Source of the DNA: Dactylosporangium sp. AC04546
Lineage (GTDB): Bacteria > Actinomycetota > Actinomycetes > Mycobacteriales > Micromonosporaceae
Assembly: GCF_022095675.1 (NCBI RefSeq)
Contig: NZ_JAHYSG010000001.1
Coordinates: forward strand, 1-64,000
Direction: 5' to 3'
Length of the DNA: 64,000 nucleotides
In this document: piece after piece, positions 57,045-64,000 of the stretch
Layout of the letters: each line of letters begins with the position of its first letter
Position numbering within the stretch: position 1 is the stretch's first letter
Made by a program: the position numbers and the translations under genes
Notes under the pieces: model-generated
What the model was told of the DNA's origin: nothing
The model's database searches: none
What the model saw: only the letters and a program-made list of their open reading frames with translations

Positions 57045-59002
57045 ACGAACGGACGCAACGGTGGGGGATCGCCCTGGCCGGCCTGGGCGCCGGTCTGCTG
57101 ATCGCGGTGGTGCAGTCCTCGCACGGGGGAGGATTCTCACCGCGGCTCGGCGTGCAGGGGCCCGACGCGTACTACGGGCCCGACCCGTACACGCCACTGA
57201 TCCCGACCGCGGCGACCGTGCTGGCGCTGTGCCTGCTGCGGTGGTGGCCCTACCTGGTGACGGTGGGCGGGCTGCTGTGCGTGCCAATCGCCTGGCCGGC
57301 GGTGATTCCCACCCCGTCGGCGATGACCTTCTACTACACGTTCAGCGCGGCGTTCCCGCTCCTCGTCGTCGGGGCGCTGGCCGCCGCGCAGAGGCTGCTG
57401 AGCACCGGTGCGCCGGGTCTGGGTGCGGCCGTGGCGAGCCTGGTCATCGGTTTCGGCCTCTTCGGCCGCGCCCTGCCCGGAACCATCTACCAGATGATGG
57501 ACCGGTCGCTGTCCGGCTGGCACGTCATGCTTGTCGTGGCCGGTCTCGCCGCCGTCGCCCCAGCGGCCTGGCGGTGGCGGCGAGGCGATCCTGCCGCCGT
57601 TGGACTGCCGGACGACAAAGCATGGACCTGGAAGCGTCTGCGGCTGATCGTCACCGGCGGGCTGGTATCGCTCGTGGCGCTGCCGTTCGCCATGATCTCG
57701 ACTGAGCGGCTCGCGGCTGTGCTGGAAGTCAGCTGGCGGACCCTGGTCACCTACCCGACCGCCAGGGCCGCCATGCTCGGCGGGATGACGCTGGCCGCGG
57801 CGGTCATCCTGTCCACCCTGGCCGGATTGTGGCCGCTGGCCGGGGCGCTGACCGCAGCGACTGCGCAGATCGCGGTCTCCGCGCCCTTGGCGATCGCGCT
57901 CCTCGCCACCAGCGATGCGGGCCCGACACGCTGGTTCGGCGCACTGCTGGGGGTGGCGATCGGCGCGGCCGCCGCCGCAAACAGATGGCGAATCGCGGCC
58001 GCGGCCACGCTCTCGGTGGGTGCCGCTACGTGCCTGTTCATCGCGTTCTCGGCGACGAGCGGCCAACCGCAGAAACTTGTCGGGCAGCAGAGCACCACGC
58101 CGGCGTTGCTGATGCTGGTGCTCGCGACCGCCGCCGCGACCGCAGTTGTCGGTGCTACAGCGCCGGTGCTCGCTCCCCGCGGTGCGGTCCCGGCGGTCCT
58201 CGGCCCGATCAGCGGTGTACTCGTGATGGCCGGCGTCCAGACGGCCCCGGTGATCTACCTGCGCAGCGGAGCATCGCCACGGTCGATCAGCGCGAACCTC
58301 CCCCTCGACACCGCTGGCGTGCTGCTGCTGGTGTCGGCCGCAGCGATCGGCGGCTTGGGCATCGCGCACTACCTTTCGGAGCGCTGGGCGGAACGCAAAC
58401 GGGCTGAGCTGATCCGGCAGGAGGCAGCCGCCGCGGAACGGGACCGGCTGGCCCGGCCGATCCACGACGGCGTGCTGCAAGTCCTCGCTCTGGTCCAGCG
58501 GGAGGGCTCGGAGCTGGGCGGAGCCGGCGCGCAACTGGCAGCGCTGGCCGGCGAGCAGGAGGTGGCTTTGCGCAACCTGCTCAGCGGCAACACGACAGAA
58601 CCCGGCGCGGCCACAGCCGACCTGCGGGCGAAGCTCAGTGGGCTCTCGTCACCAGCCATTGACGTCTCCGCCCCCGCCGACCCGGTGATCCTTTCGGTCG
58701 GGCCGGCGACCGAGATCTTCGCGGCGGTCCAGGCCGCCTTGGACAACGTCCGGCAGCACGCCGGTCCAGGCGCGCGAGCCTGGATCCTCTTGGAAGACGA
58801 AGGCACTGGGGTACGCGTGACGGTCCGCGACGACGGTGTCGGCTTCGAGCCCCATCGGCTGCAGGACGCGGCCCGTTCCGGCCGGCTCGGGGTGGAGCAG
58901 TCGATGCGTGGCCGGGTTCACGACCTCGGCGGCACCACGACCATCAAAAGTCGCCCAGGTAGGGGCACGGAGGTCGAGTTCTGGATTCCCCGGCAGCGCT
59001 GA
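57041..59002 (+). CDS. Multi-TM sensor histidine kinase
   Basis: A 653-residue kinase starting at ATG 57041, overlapping the peptidase stop. About 430 residues of hydrophobic N-terminal sequence hold some ten or more TM segments, followed by a DHp helix with ARPIHDGVLQVLALVQ (phospho-His at about 473) and a HATPase domain with N box AALDNVRQHAG, G1 VRDDGVGF and G2 GRGTEVEF. It is a NarL/NreB-type kinase that should phosphorylate the response regulator encoded upstream. The large membrane sensor and peptidase neighbour suggest cell-envelope sensing. Confidence 0.85.
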   Translation: MNERTQRWGIALAGLGAGLLIAVVQSSHGGGFSPRLGVQGPDAYYGPDPYTPLIPTAATVLALCLLRWWPYLVTVGGLLCVPIAWPAVIPTPSAMTFYYTFSAAFPLLVVGALAAAQRLLSTGAPGLGAAVASLVIGFGLFGRALPGTIYQMMDRSLSGWHVMLVVAGLAAVAPAAWRWRRGDPAAVGLPDDKAWTWKRLRLIVTGGLVSLVALPFAMISTERLAAVLEVSWRTLVTYPTARAAMLGGMTLAAAVILSTLAGLWPLAGALTAATAQIAVSAPLAIALLATSDAGPTRWFGALLGVAIGAAAAANRWRIAAAATLSVGAATCLFIAFSATSGQPQKLVGQQSTTPALLMLVLATAAATAVVGATAPVLAPRGAVPAVLGPISGVLVMAGVQTAPVIYLRSGASPRSISANLPLDTAGVLLLVSAAAIGGLGIAHYLSERWAERKRAELIRQEAAAAERDRLARPIHDGVLQVLALVQREGSELGGAGAQLAALAGEQEVALRNLLSGNTTEPGAATADLRAKLSGLSSPAIDVSAPADPVILSVGPATEIFAAVQAALDNVRQHAGPGARAWILLEDEGTGVRVTVRDDGVGFEPHRLQDAARSGRLGVEQSMRGRVHDLGGTTTIKSRPGRGTEVEFWIPRQR

Positions 59003-59107
59003 TCCCGGTCCCACGACCCGCTGCGGACCGGCTGCAGCTCGACGTCTTCAACGCCAACGACCGGCATCGCCGGGCAGGAGGCGCGGCTGGGTGCAGCCGC
59101 CTCTCGC

Positions 59108-60211
59108 ATGGTGAGCGGCGGGACCGCTACAGTGCCCGCCGTGGAGATCGCTGCTGTGCCGGACACCGCTGAGCGGACCGGGGTGTCCCGGGTGCCTGCC
59201 ATCCTGGGCCTGTCGCTGATCGGCGTGGCCGCCGCCGGCATCGCGACGCTGGTGACCGTCAGCGTCGGAAGTGTCCGGGCAGCCGCCACCGCACCCGACG
59301 GCCTGCCGTTCATCGGCCTCGACGCCGTGGAAATGCTCGTGCCGCCCGTGCTGCTGCTGGCCGGGCTGGTCATCGCGGCCAGCCTGGTCCTGACCGGCCG
59401 GCATGCCGGCCGCAGCGCCGTCGTCTGGCTCTCCGTCTTCGGCGCCGTCATCCTGGTCCAGCTGCTAGCCACCCGGTTCGACGTCTTCGCCGACGTCGGC
59501 GTGCGCTGGGTGGGGCCGCCGAAATGGATCGGGCAGTCCGGCATCGTCGCGGCGGCGGTCGCGCTCGCCGGGGCGGCGATCGTGTTCATGCGACCGGCCG
59601 CGCAGCGTTGGGCCACCGCCCGGCTACCCGGTGACGCCAGTGCTGCGCCGTCCGATGCTCCGGCAGTGTTGCGCAGGGCGGCGTGGAACCTCGGCGCCGG
59701 TGGTGCGCTGATGATCGTCGCCGTCGCGGGCCGGTTCCTCGTGCGGCTGCCGGCATTCGATGCCACCGAGACCTCCCTGGCCGTCCTCGTGATCCTCGGT
59801 ATCGCCGGTCTCCTCCTCACGGTGGTGGCCGGTGCGTTCGCCGGTGCAGTCCTGGCCCAGCGTGGCCGCCGCGGCGGCGCTGTCCTCGCCCGGGTCGCCG
59901 GAGCGCTGCTCCTGTACAGCGCGATGTGGGGCGTCTATGCCCTCGTCAGCGACGCGCTGTACTGGTGGTACCTCGAAGCGGACCTGTACTTCGAGCTCCC
60001 GCCACGGTGGTCACCCGTCGCGGTGTCGGCCGGTGGGTTCGCCCTGCTGGCCGCCGCGATCGGCGCTGCGGGGCTCCTCCTGGCCGGGCTCGCCAGACTT
60101 GCCGACCCACGCATCCACCAGTACCTGAACGACGGACGCACGACCGGGCAGCCGACGCCGGGCTACCGCTCCTGGACGGCCATCGGCCCAGCCGATGGCC
60201 GAACAGACTGA
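59108..60211 (+). CDS. Multi-TM membrane protein of unknown function
   Basis: A 367-residue (or 356 from GTG 59141) hydrophobic protein with about seven TM segments (VPAILGLSLIGVAAAGIATL, MLVPPVLLLAGLVIAASLVL, AVVWLSVFGAVILVQLL, and others) and a hydrophilic tail. I recognise no domain. It lies downstream of the kinase gene in the same direction, possibly on the same transcript, with weak start signals. Confidence 0.7.
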   Translation: MVSGGTATVPAVEIAAVPDTAERTGVSRVPAILGLSLIGVAAAGIATLVTVSVGSVRAAATAPDGLPFIGLDAVEMLVPPVLLLAGLVIAASLVLTGRHAGRSAVVWLSVFGAVILVQLLATRFDVFADVGVRWVGPPKWIGQSGIVAAAVALAGAAIVFMRPAAQRWATARLPGDASAAPSDAPAVLRRAAWNLGAGGALMIVAVAGRFLVRLPAFDATETSLAVLVILGIAGLLLTVVAGAFAGAVLAQRGRRGGAVLARVAGALLLYSAMWGVYALVSDALYWWYLEADLYFELPPRWSPVAVSAGGFALLAAAIGAAGLLLAGLARLADPRIHQYLNDGRTTGQPTPGYRSWTAIGPADGRTD

Positions 60212-60290
60212 TCGGCAGGCACAGCCGTTTCGCACACCACCCTCGCGACGACCGTGAACCGGTCCCGCACAGGCCTGCCCGTCGCTCGGC

Positions 60291-61082
60291 TCAGCCGCCG
60301 GTCGGTGCCGGACGGGCGCGGCCGCCGAGCCAGCTGAAGCCGCCCAGGACAGCGAGGAGCAGCCACAGCGGTACGAGCATGAACAGCAGCGGCGGCCACA
60401 CCGTCCAAAACGGCAGCGCCGGCGACTGGCGGACGTTGAGCGCCATGCCGGTCGCCCCGAAGATCATGCCGGGGAGCAGCCCGATCACCGCGAGCGTCAC
60501 GACGAGGGTCAGCATCGGACGGGGCCGGCGGGTGAGCAGCGCGGCGGCAAGCGCTCCGGCCGCTGCGCCGAGGAGCGCCCCGGCGAGGGTGGCGAGGCCG
60601 AGCCCGGCCGGTGCCGCGCGGTGGAACGTGAGCGAGGAGGCGAAGCCGTCGGTGCTGTATGCGACGGCCACATCGCCGCGTTCGGCGGTCCACTCCTCGC
60701 ACGGTCCCGCCGCGGTGCGGTGGAGGTTCCGCCATCCCTGCAGCAGTGCGTTGGCCGCCGCCCGCCGCGACAAGGCGCAATCCGCGTCCACCGCCGTTGC
60801 CTGATTCTGGTCCTGGCCGGTCGGGGCGTAGCTGACCTCGACGAACCCGGGGCCGAAGTCGTCGTCGCCGAGCGCGAACCCGTAGCCGTAGTCGCGCCGC
60901 CGGGTCTCACCGGTGGGGTCGACTCCGGGCAGCAGCTCCGCCGCCAGCTCGACGGCTTGAGCGTCGGTGGGCAGCGGACCGGAGGCGCGCCCGCCGTACC
61001 AGGAACCGGCGGTCGCGCCAGCCGTCGCCATGATCAGCGTGCTGGCGATCAACACCCACGTCCGCAGCGCTCCGCCGGTCAC
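60291..61082 (-). CDS. Membrane protein with N-terminal anchor and C-terminal TM segments
   Basis: A 263-residue protein starting at GTG 61082 after GAGGGGA. An N-terminal TM or signal-anchor (ALRTWVLIASTLIMATAGATAG) leads to an about 130-residue exposed region with two Cys (DCALSR, GPCEEW) and three C-terminal TM segments (LGLATLAGALLGAAAGALAAA, LTLVVTLAVIGLLPGMIFG, FMLVPLWLLLAVLGGFSW). Function unknown. It is divergent from the gene at 61335 across 252 bases that show no other gene. Confidence 0.65.
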   Translation of the reverse strand: MTGGALRTWVLIASTLIMATAGATAGSWYGGRASGPLPTDAQAVELAAELLPGVDPTGETRRRDYGYGFALGDDDFGPGFVEVSYAPTGQDQNQATAVDADCALSRRAAANALLQGWRNLHRTAAGPCEEWTAERGDVAVAYSTDGFASSLTFHRAAPAGLGLATLAGALLGAAAGALAAALLTRRPRPMLTLVVTLAVIGLLPGMIFGATGMALNVRQSPALPFWTVWPPLLFMLVPLWLLLAVLGGFSWLGGRARPAPTGG

Positions 61083-61334
61083 CGGATCCCCTCACGTCGA
61101 GTGCCGCGAAGCCTATCCCCGGACCGCCCGTCGATGTAGTGCGCGCAGATCGGCACGAGGGCGCAACGGCGGAGCCGGACGGCGAGGAGAGGGTGTAGCC
61201 GTTAGTGACGATCACCGGCGAACCGCAGCGCGCGACCGGCGGCAGAAGCGGTGCTCGCCGTCCTGGGCGCGCCGGACTGACCCGTCCGGACCTGGCGCGG
61301 TGGCGGATGGTGTGCGCGCCGGTACCCTCACCGG

Positions 61335-61805
61335 GTGACCCCCAATGATGATCCGGCCAACGGGCACGCCCGTTTCGACCAGCTCAGCGCCGCCGTGCGG
61401 GAGAGCAGACCCGATGACGACCCGGCGCTGATCGCGACCCTGCTCGCCGAGCCCGACCGGCTCATGGCGGAGTCGGTGCTGACGTCCTTGGTGGACCGGC
61501 GGGCCGAGCGGCTGGGCTCGGCGGCGTCCCTTGCCGCGTGGGCAGAACCGCTGCTGGACGCGGTGGGTGCCGACGGGTTCGTAGCGCGGCGGGTGCGCGA
61601 GTGGGGCCTGTTCAAGGCGCTGCAGTCCGGCGCGTCGGTGGACCGCGAGGCGTTGGCGGCCGCCTCCAACTGGCTCCAGCGCAAGGTGGTCGAGGAGGCC
61701 GACTCAGCCGTCGTACTGACGGTGCTGGGCGAGGTCGCCCGCACGAAGCGGGTCCGCAACCTCGCGAAGACCCGCGCCGGGCGCCTGCGATCCGCGGGCC
61801 GGTGA
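61335..61805 (+). CDS. Small helical protein of unknown function
   Basis: A 156-residue soluble, all-helical protein starting at GTG 61335. It is Ala/Leu/Arg/Glu-rich (FDQLSAAVRESRPDDDPALI, SNWLQRKVVEEADSAVVLTV), like HEAT/TPR-type helical hairpins, with no named motif. It follows gene-like codon usage with strong third-position GC. No function is inferred. Confidence 0.65.
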   Translation: MTPNDDPANGHARFDQLSAAVRESRPDDDPALIATLLAEPDRLMAESVLTSLVDRRAERLGSAASLAAWAEPLLDAVGADGFVARRVREWGLFKALQSGASVDREALAAASNWLQRKVVEEADSAVVLTVLGEVARTKRVRNLAKTRAGRLRSAGR

Positions 61806-62027
61806 CCGGCAGGCTCTGCCGCACCGACCCTCCCCGGCCCAGCTGACGGCTGAACCTAGCGCCCGGGATTGCGGCTACACATGATCATGGTTTGGTATTG
61901 CGGGTGCATTCTCCTCGCCGGTACGCCCTGGGTTCCACAGATGAGTAGCAGTCCTATCTCGAGCATGGCTCCTGGTCTCGTGAATCGGTGTGGGCGTTCC
62001 CAGGCATTTGACGCCTCGGAACGTGTT

Positions 62028-62059
62028 GCGCCGCCCGGTTCAAGCGGTCCGGGCGGCGC
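62028..62059. terminator. GC-rich hairpin downstream of epoxide hydrolase gene
   Basis: Perfect 11-bp stem (62028-62038, 62049-62059) around a 10-base loop, 24 bases beyond the minus-strand stop at 62083. The 61806-62082 gap otherwise shows nothing recognisable. Confidence 0.65.
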
Positions 62060-62082
62060 GATGTCGTCGTGTCCAGGTGCCG

Positions 62083-63228
62083 TTAGCGGAGCTGGCGGAA
62101 GAATGTCCGGACGTCGTCGATCAGGAGGTCGGGTGCTTCCAGGGCGGCGAAGTGGCCGCCGCGGTTGAATTCGGTCCAGCGCACCACGTTGTGGTCACGT
62201 TCGGCGAAGGGCCGGATGGTGATGTCGTTGGGGAACACCGCCACTCCGGTCGGCACCGATGAGCGTGGCGGTGCCTGGCCCCAGGTGCGAGCGTCTTCGT
62301 GGTAGATGCGGGCGGCGGATCCGGCGGCGCCGGTCAGCCAGTAGATCGAGACATCGGTGAGGATCAGGTCGCGGTCGACGGCGTCTTCGGGCAGGCCGGC
62401 GCTCGGGTCGGTCCATTCCTTGAACTTCTCGACGATCCAGGCGAGCTGGCCGACCGGTGAATCGGTGAGGGCGTAGGCGATGGTCTGCGGCCGGGTTGAC
62501 TGGACGATGGCGTACCCCGACATGTCCCGGCCCCAGGTTGCCATGAGTTCGAGGCGGGCCTGATCGGCTTCGGTGAGGCCGGCCAGCTCGGCCGGATCGC
62601 CGGAGGGGAAGGTGCCCAGGTTGTTGACGTGCACGCCGATCACGTGATCGGGGTCGGCGCGGCCGAGTTGCGGGGAGACGATCGCTCCGGTGTCGCCACC
62701 TTGGGCGCCGTAGCGGTGGTAGCCGAGGCGGCGCATCAGCTCCGCCCAGGCCCGGGCTACCCGGTCGGTGCCCCACCCGGTCCCGGAGAGCGGGCTGGAG
62801 AAGCCGAAGCCGGGCAGCGATGGGGCCACGACGTGGAAGGCGTCGGCGGGGTCGCCACCGTACCGGGCGGGATCGGTCAGCGGCCCGATGATCTTCATGA
62901 ACTCCACCACCGAGCCGGGCCAGCCGTGGGTAAGGATCAGCGGCACTGCCTCCGGCTCAGGCGAACGCACGTGCAGGAAATGCACGCTCTGCCCGTCAAG
63001 GACGGTGGTGAACTGGGGAAATTCGTTGAGCCGCGCCTCATGCGCGCGCCAGTCGTACTTGGTGCGCCAGTAGTCAGCGAGGTCTTTCAGGTAGTCCTCC
63101 GGCACCCCGGCCTCCCAGCCGCTGCCGGGCACCTGGCCTGGCCAGCGCGTCTGGGCGAGCCGCTGGTGCAGGTCGTCGAGGCGGTCCTGGGGGATGTTGA
63201 TCTGGAAGGGGGTGATCTCTTCGCTCAT
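62083..63228 (-). CDS. Epoxide hydrolase (alpha/beta hydrolase with EHN domain)
   Basis: A 381-residue enzyme starting at ATG 63228. The N-terminal epoxide-hydrolase cap domain (QINIPQDRLDDLHQRLAQTRWP, WRAHEARLNEFPQFTTVLDG) precedes the alpha/beta fold with oxyanion HGWPGS (101-106), nucleophile GGDTGA (Asp 179) and catalytic His in RGGHFAALE. It hydrolyses epoxides to diols. It is divergent from a WYL-type regulator with an inverted CCTAGG repeat between them, so control by that regulator is likely. Confidence 0.9.
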   Translation of the reverse strand: MSEEITPFQINIPQDRLDDLHQRLAQTRWPGQVPGSGWEAGVPEDYLKDLADYWRTKYDWRAHEARLNEFPQFTTVLDGQSVHFLHVRSPEPEAVPLILTHGWPGSVVEFMKIIGPLTDPARYGGDPADAFHVVAPSLPGFGFSSPLSGTGWGTDRVARAWAELMRRLGYHRYGAQGGDTGAIVSPQLGRADPDHVIGVHVNNLGTFPSGDPAELAGLTEADQARLELMATWGRDMSGYAIVQSTRPQTIAYALTDSPVGQLAWIVEKFKEWTDPSAGLPEDAVDRDLILTDVSIYWLTGAAGSAARIYHEDARTWGQAPPRSSVPTGVAVFPNDITIRPFAERDHNVVRWTEFNRGGHFAALEAPDLLIDDVRTFFRQLR

Positions 63229-63248
63229 GGCTACTACGGTAGGAGGTA

Positions 63249-63271
63249 CCTAGGACGGCTTCTGCCCTAGG
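63249..63271. promoter_or_regulatory. Paired CCTAGG repeat, candidate operator
   Basis: CCTAGG occurs at 63249-63254 and 63266-63271, 17 bases apart, in the divergent gap between the epoxide hydrolase and WYL-type regulator genes. Flanks match in part on both arms (TaCCTAGGaC against TtCCTAGGgC). The spacing, close to 1.6 helical turns, and the location suit an autoregulatory operator. Confidence 0.5.
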
Positions 63272-63290
63272 AAAATGGCAAACTTGCCGC

Positions 63291-64000
63291 ATGTTGGAAA
63301 CCTCCGCCCGACTGCTGCGGCTGCTCGGACTGCTGCAAACCCCCCGCGACTGGGCCGGCGCAGAGCTCGCGCAGCGCCTGGAGGTCGACGTGCGGACCGT
63401 GCGCCGCGACATCCAGAAGCTGCGCGACCTCGGCTACCCCGTGCACGCCGTCCCCGGCGCGGCGGGCTACCGGCTCGGCGCCGGAACGAAGCTCCCGCCG
63501 CTGCTGCTCGACGAGGAGGAAGCCGTCGCCGTCGCCATCGGCCTGCGCACCGCCGCCAGCGGCACGGTCACCGGCATCGAGGAAACCTCCCTGCGCGCAC
63601 TGGCCAAGCTCGAACAGGTACTCCCATCGCGCGTTCGGCACCGGGTCAACCTGCTGCACTCGGTCACCGTCACCGTCCCCGCGACCGGCCCCACCGTCGA
63701 CCCGGACGTGCTGACCGTCCTCGCCGCAGCCTGCCGCCAGCACGAGCGGATCCGCTTCGACTACCACAGCCACGACGGCACCGACTCGGTACGCGACATC
63801 GAACCTCACCGGCTGGTTCACACCGGCCGGCGCTGGTATCTGGTTGGCTGGGACACCGACCGGCGCGACTGGCGCACCTACCGGGTCGACCGGACCCGTC
63901 CCCGCATCCCGACCGGTCCTAGATTCACGCCCCGACAGGCACCAGACGTCGACCTCGCCGGCTACCTCGCCCGCGGCGTGTCCACCGCGCCGTACCGCTA
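63291..64000 (+). CDS. WYL-domain transcriptional regulator (partial, 3' end outside window)
   Basis: 236 residues are visible before the window ends. N-terminal HTH (SARLLRLLGLLQ, GAELAQRLEVDVRTVRRDIQKLRDLG) is followed by a YafY-like linker (VPGAAGYRLGAGTKLPPLLL) and the start of a WYL domain (RFDYHSHDGTDSVRDIEPHRLVH, RRWYLVGWD). WYL regulators are ligand-sensing repressors or activators. It is divergent from the epoxide hydrolase gene, its probable target. Confidence 0.9.
   Translation, partial: MLETSARLLRLLGLLQTPRDWAGAELAQRLEVDVRTVRRDIQKLRDLGYPVHAVPGAAGYRLGAGTKLPPLLLDEEEAVAVAIGLRTAASGTVTGIEETSLRALAKLEQVLPSRVRHRVNLLHSVTVTVPATGPTVDPDVLTVLAAACRQHERIRFDYHSHDGTDSVRDIEPHRLVHTGRRWYLVGWDTDRRDWRTYRVDRTRPRIPTGPRFTPRQAPDVDLAGYLARGVSTAPYR

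Overview
The window is very GC-rich (roughly 70%), uses GTG starts often, has many 4-base GTGA/ATGA gene overlaps, and carries families typical of actinomycetes: SARP/BTAD regulators, SigE-type sigma factors, ROK regulators, and a sugar ABC importer with no ATPase gene of its own. I infer a filamentous actinobacterium, possibly Micromonosporaceae. No rRNA gene, complete tRNA gene, CRISPR array or intact transposase was seen.

Region 1 (1-3.1 kb) is a small catabolic-looking patch: the tail of an FCD-type GntR regulator, a beta-propeller protein, a DoxX-like membrane protein and an alpha/beta hydrolase, with a GTATAC-centred palindrome as candidate operator. Region 2 (3.1-16.9 kb) is rich in secreted PLL/tectonin-like propeller proteins. 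A Tat-exported metallophosphoesterase-PLL-PASTA protein is followed by two tiny exported peptides. A facing minus-strand run encodes two more PLL-repeat proteins, a TPR protein, a trigger-factor-like protein without the ribosome-docking signature, and two tandem SARP-family regulators. Region 3 (17-21.6 kb) holds an Hsp70-TM-WD40 fusion, a sigma factor with its probable membrane partner, and a LysR relic.

Region 4 (21.7-30.7 kb) is a sugar-utilisation locus: two ROK regulators with related upstream AATT-rich sites, an ABC importer (lipoprotein and two permeases), a cytoplasmic GH66 dextranase/cycloisomaltooligosaccharide-type enzyme and a GH13 alpha-glucosidase. The predicted role is import and intracellular breakdown of alpha-1,6-glucans or their cyclic forms.

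Region 5 (30.9-52.4 kb) is the most striking part. It is a dense island of six dynamin-like GTPases in three paralogous pairs, two Hsp70-like/PQQ-propeller fusions (one with a degraded ATP site), a membrane-anchored GrpE-like protein, an Asp-rich micropeptide, an ECF sigma factor, a Crp-family regulator coupled to a nucleotidyl-cyclase-like protein, a region-2-only sigma fragment and an EcsC-like membrane protein. Two convergent arms repeat the order Hsp70-fusion, IniC-like GTPase, IniA-like GTPase. I infer a membrane-remodelling or membrane-protection system in which chaperone-like sensors control dynamin GTPases. The families are known; the complete arrangement is the part worth following up.

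Region 6 (52.4-64 kb) has a LacI relic, a SigE-type sigma factor with a membrane partner bearing a carbohydrate-binding-like ectodomain, a Tat-exported beta-helix protein, a response regulator/VanY-like peptidase/sensor kinase cluster, small membrane proteins, an epoxide hydrolase and a WYL-type regulator cut off by the window end.
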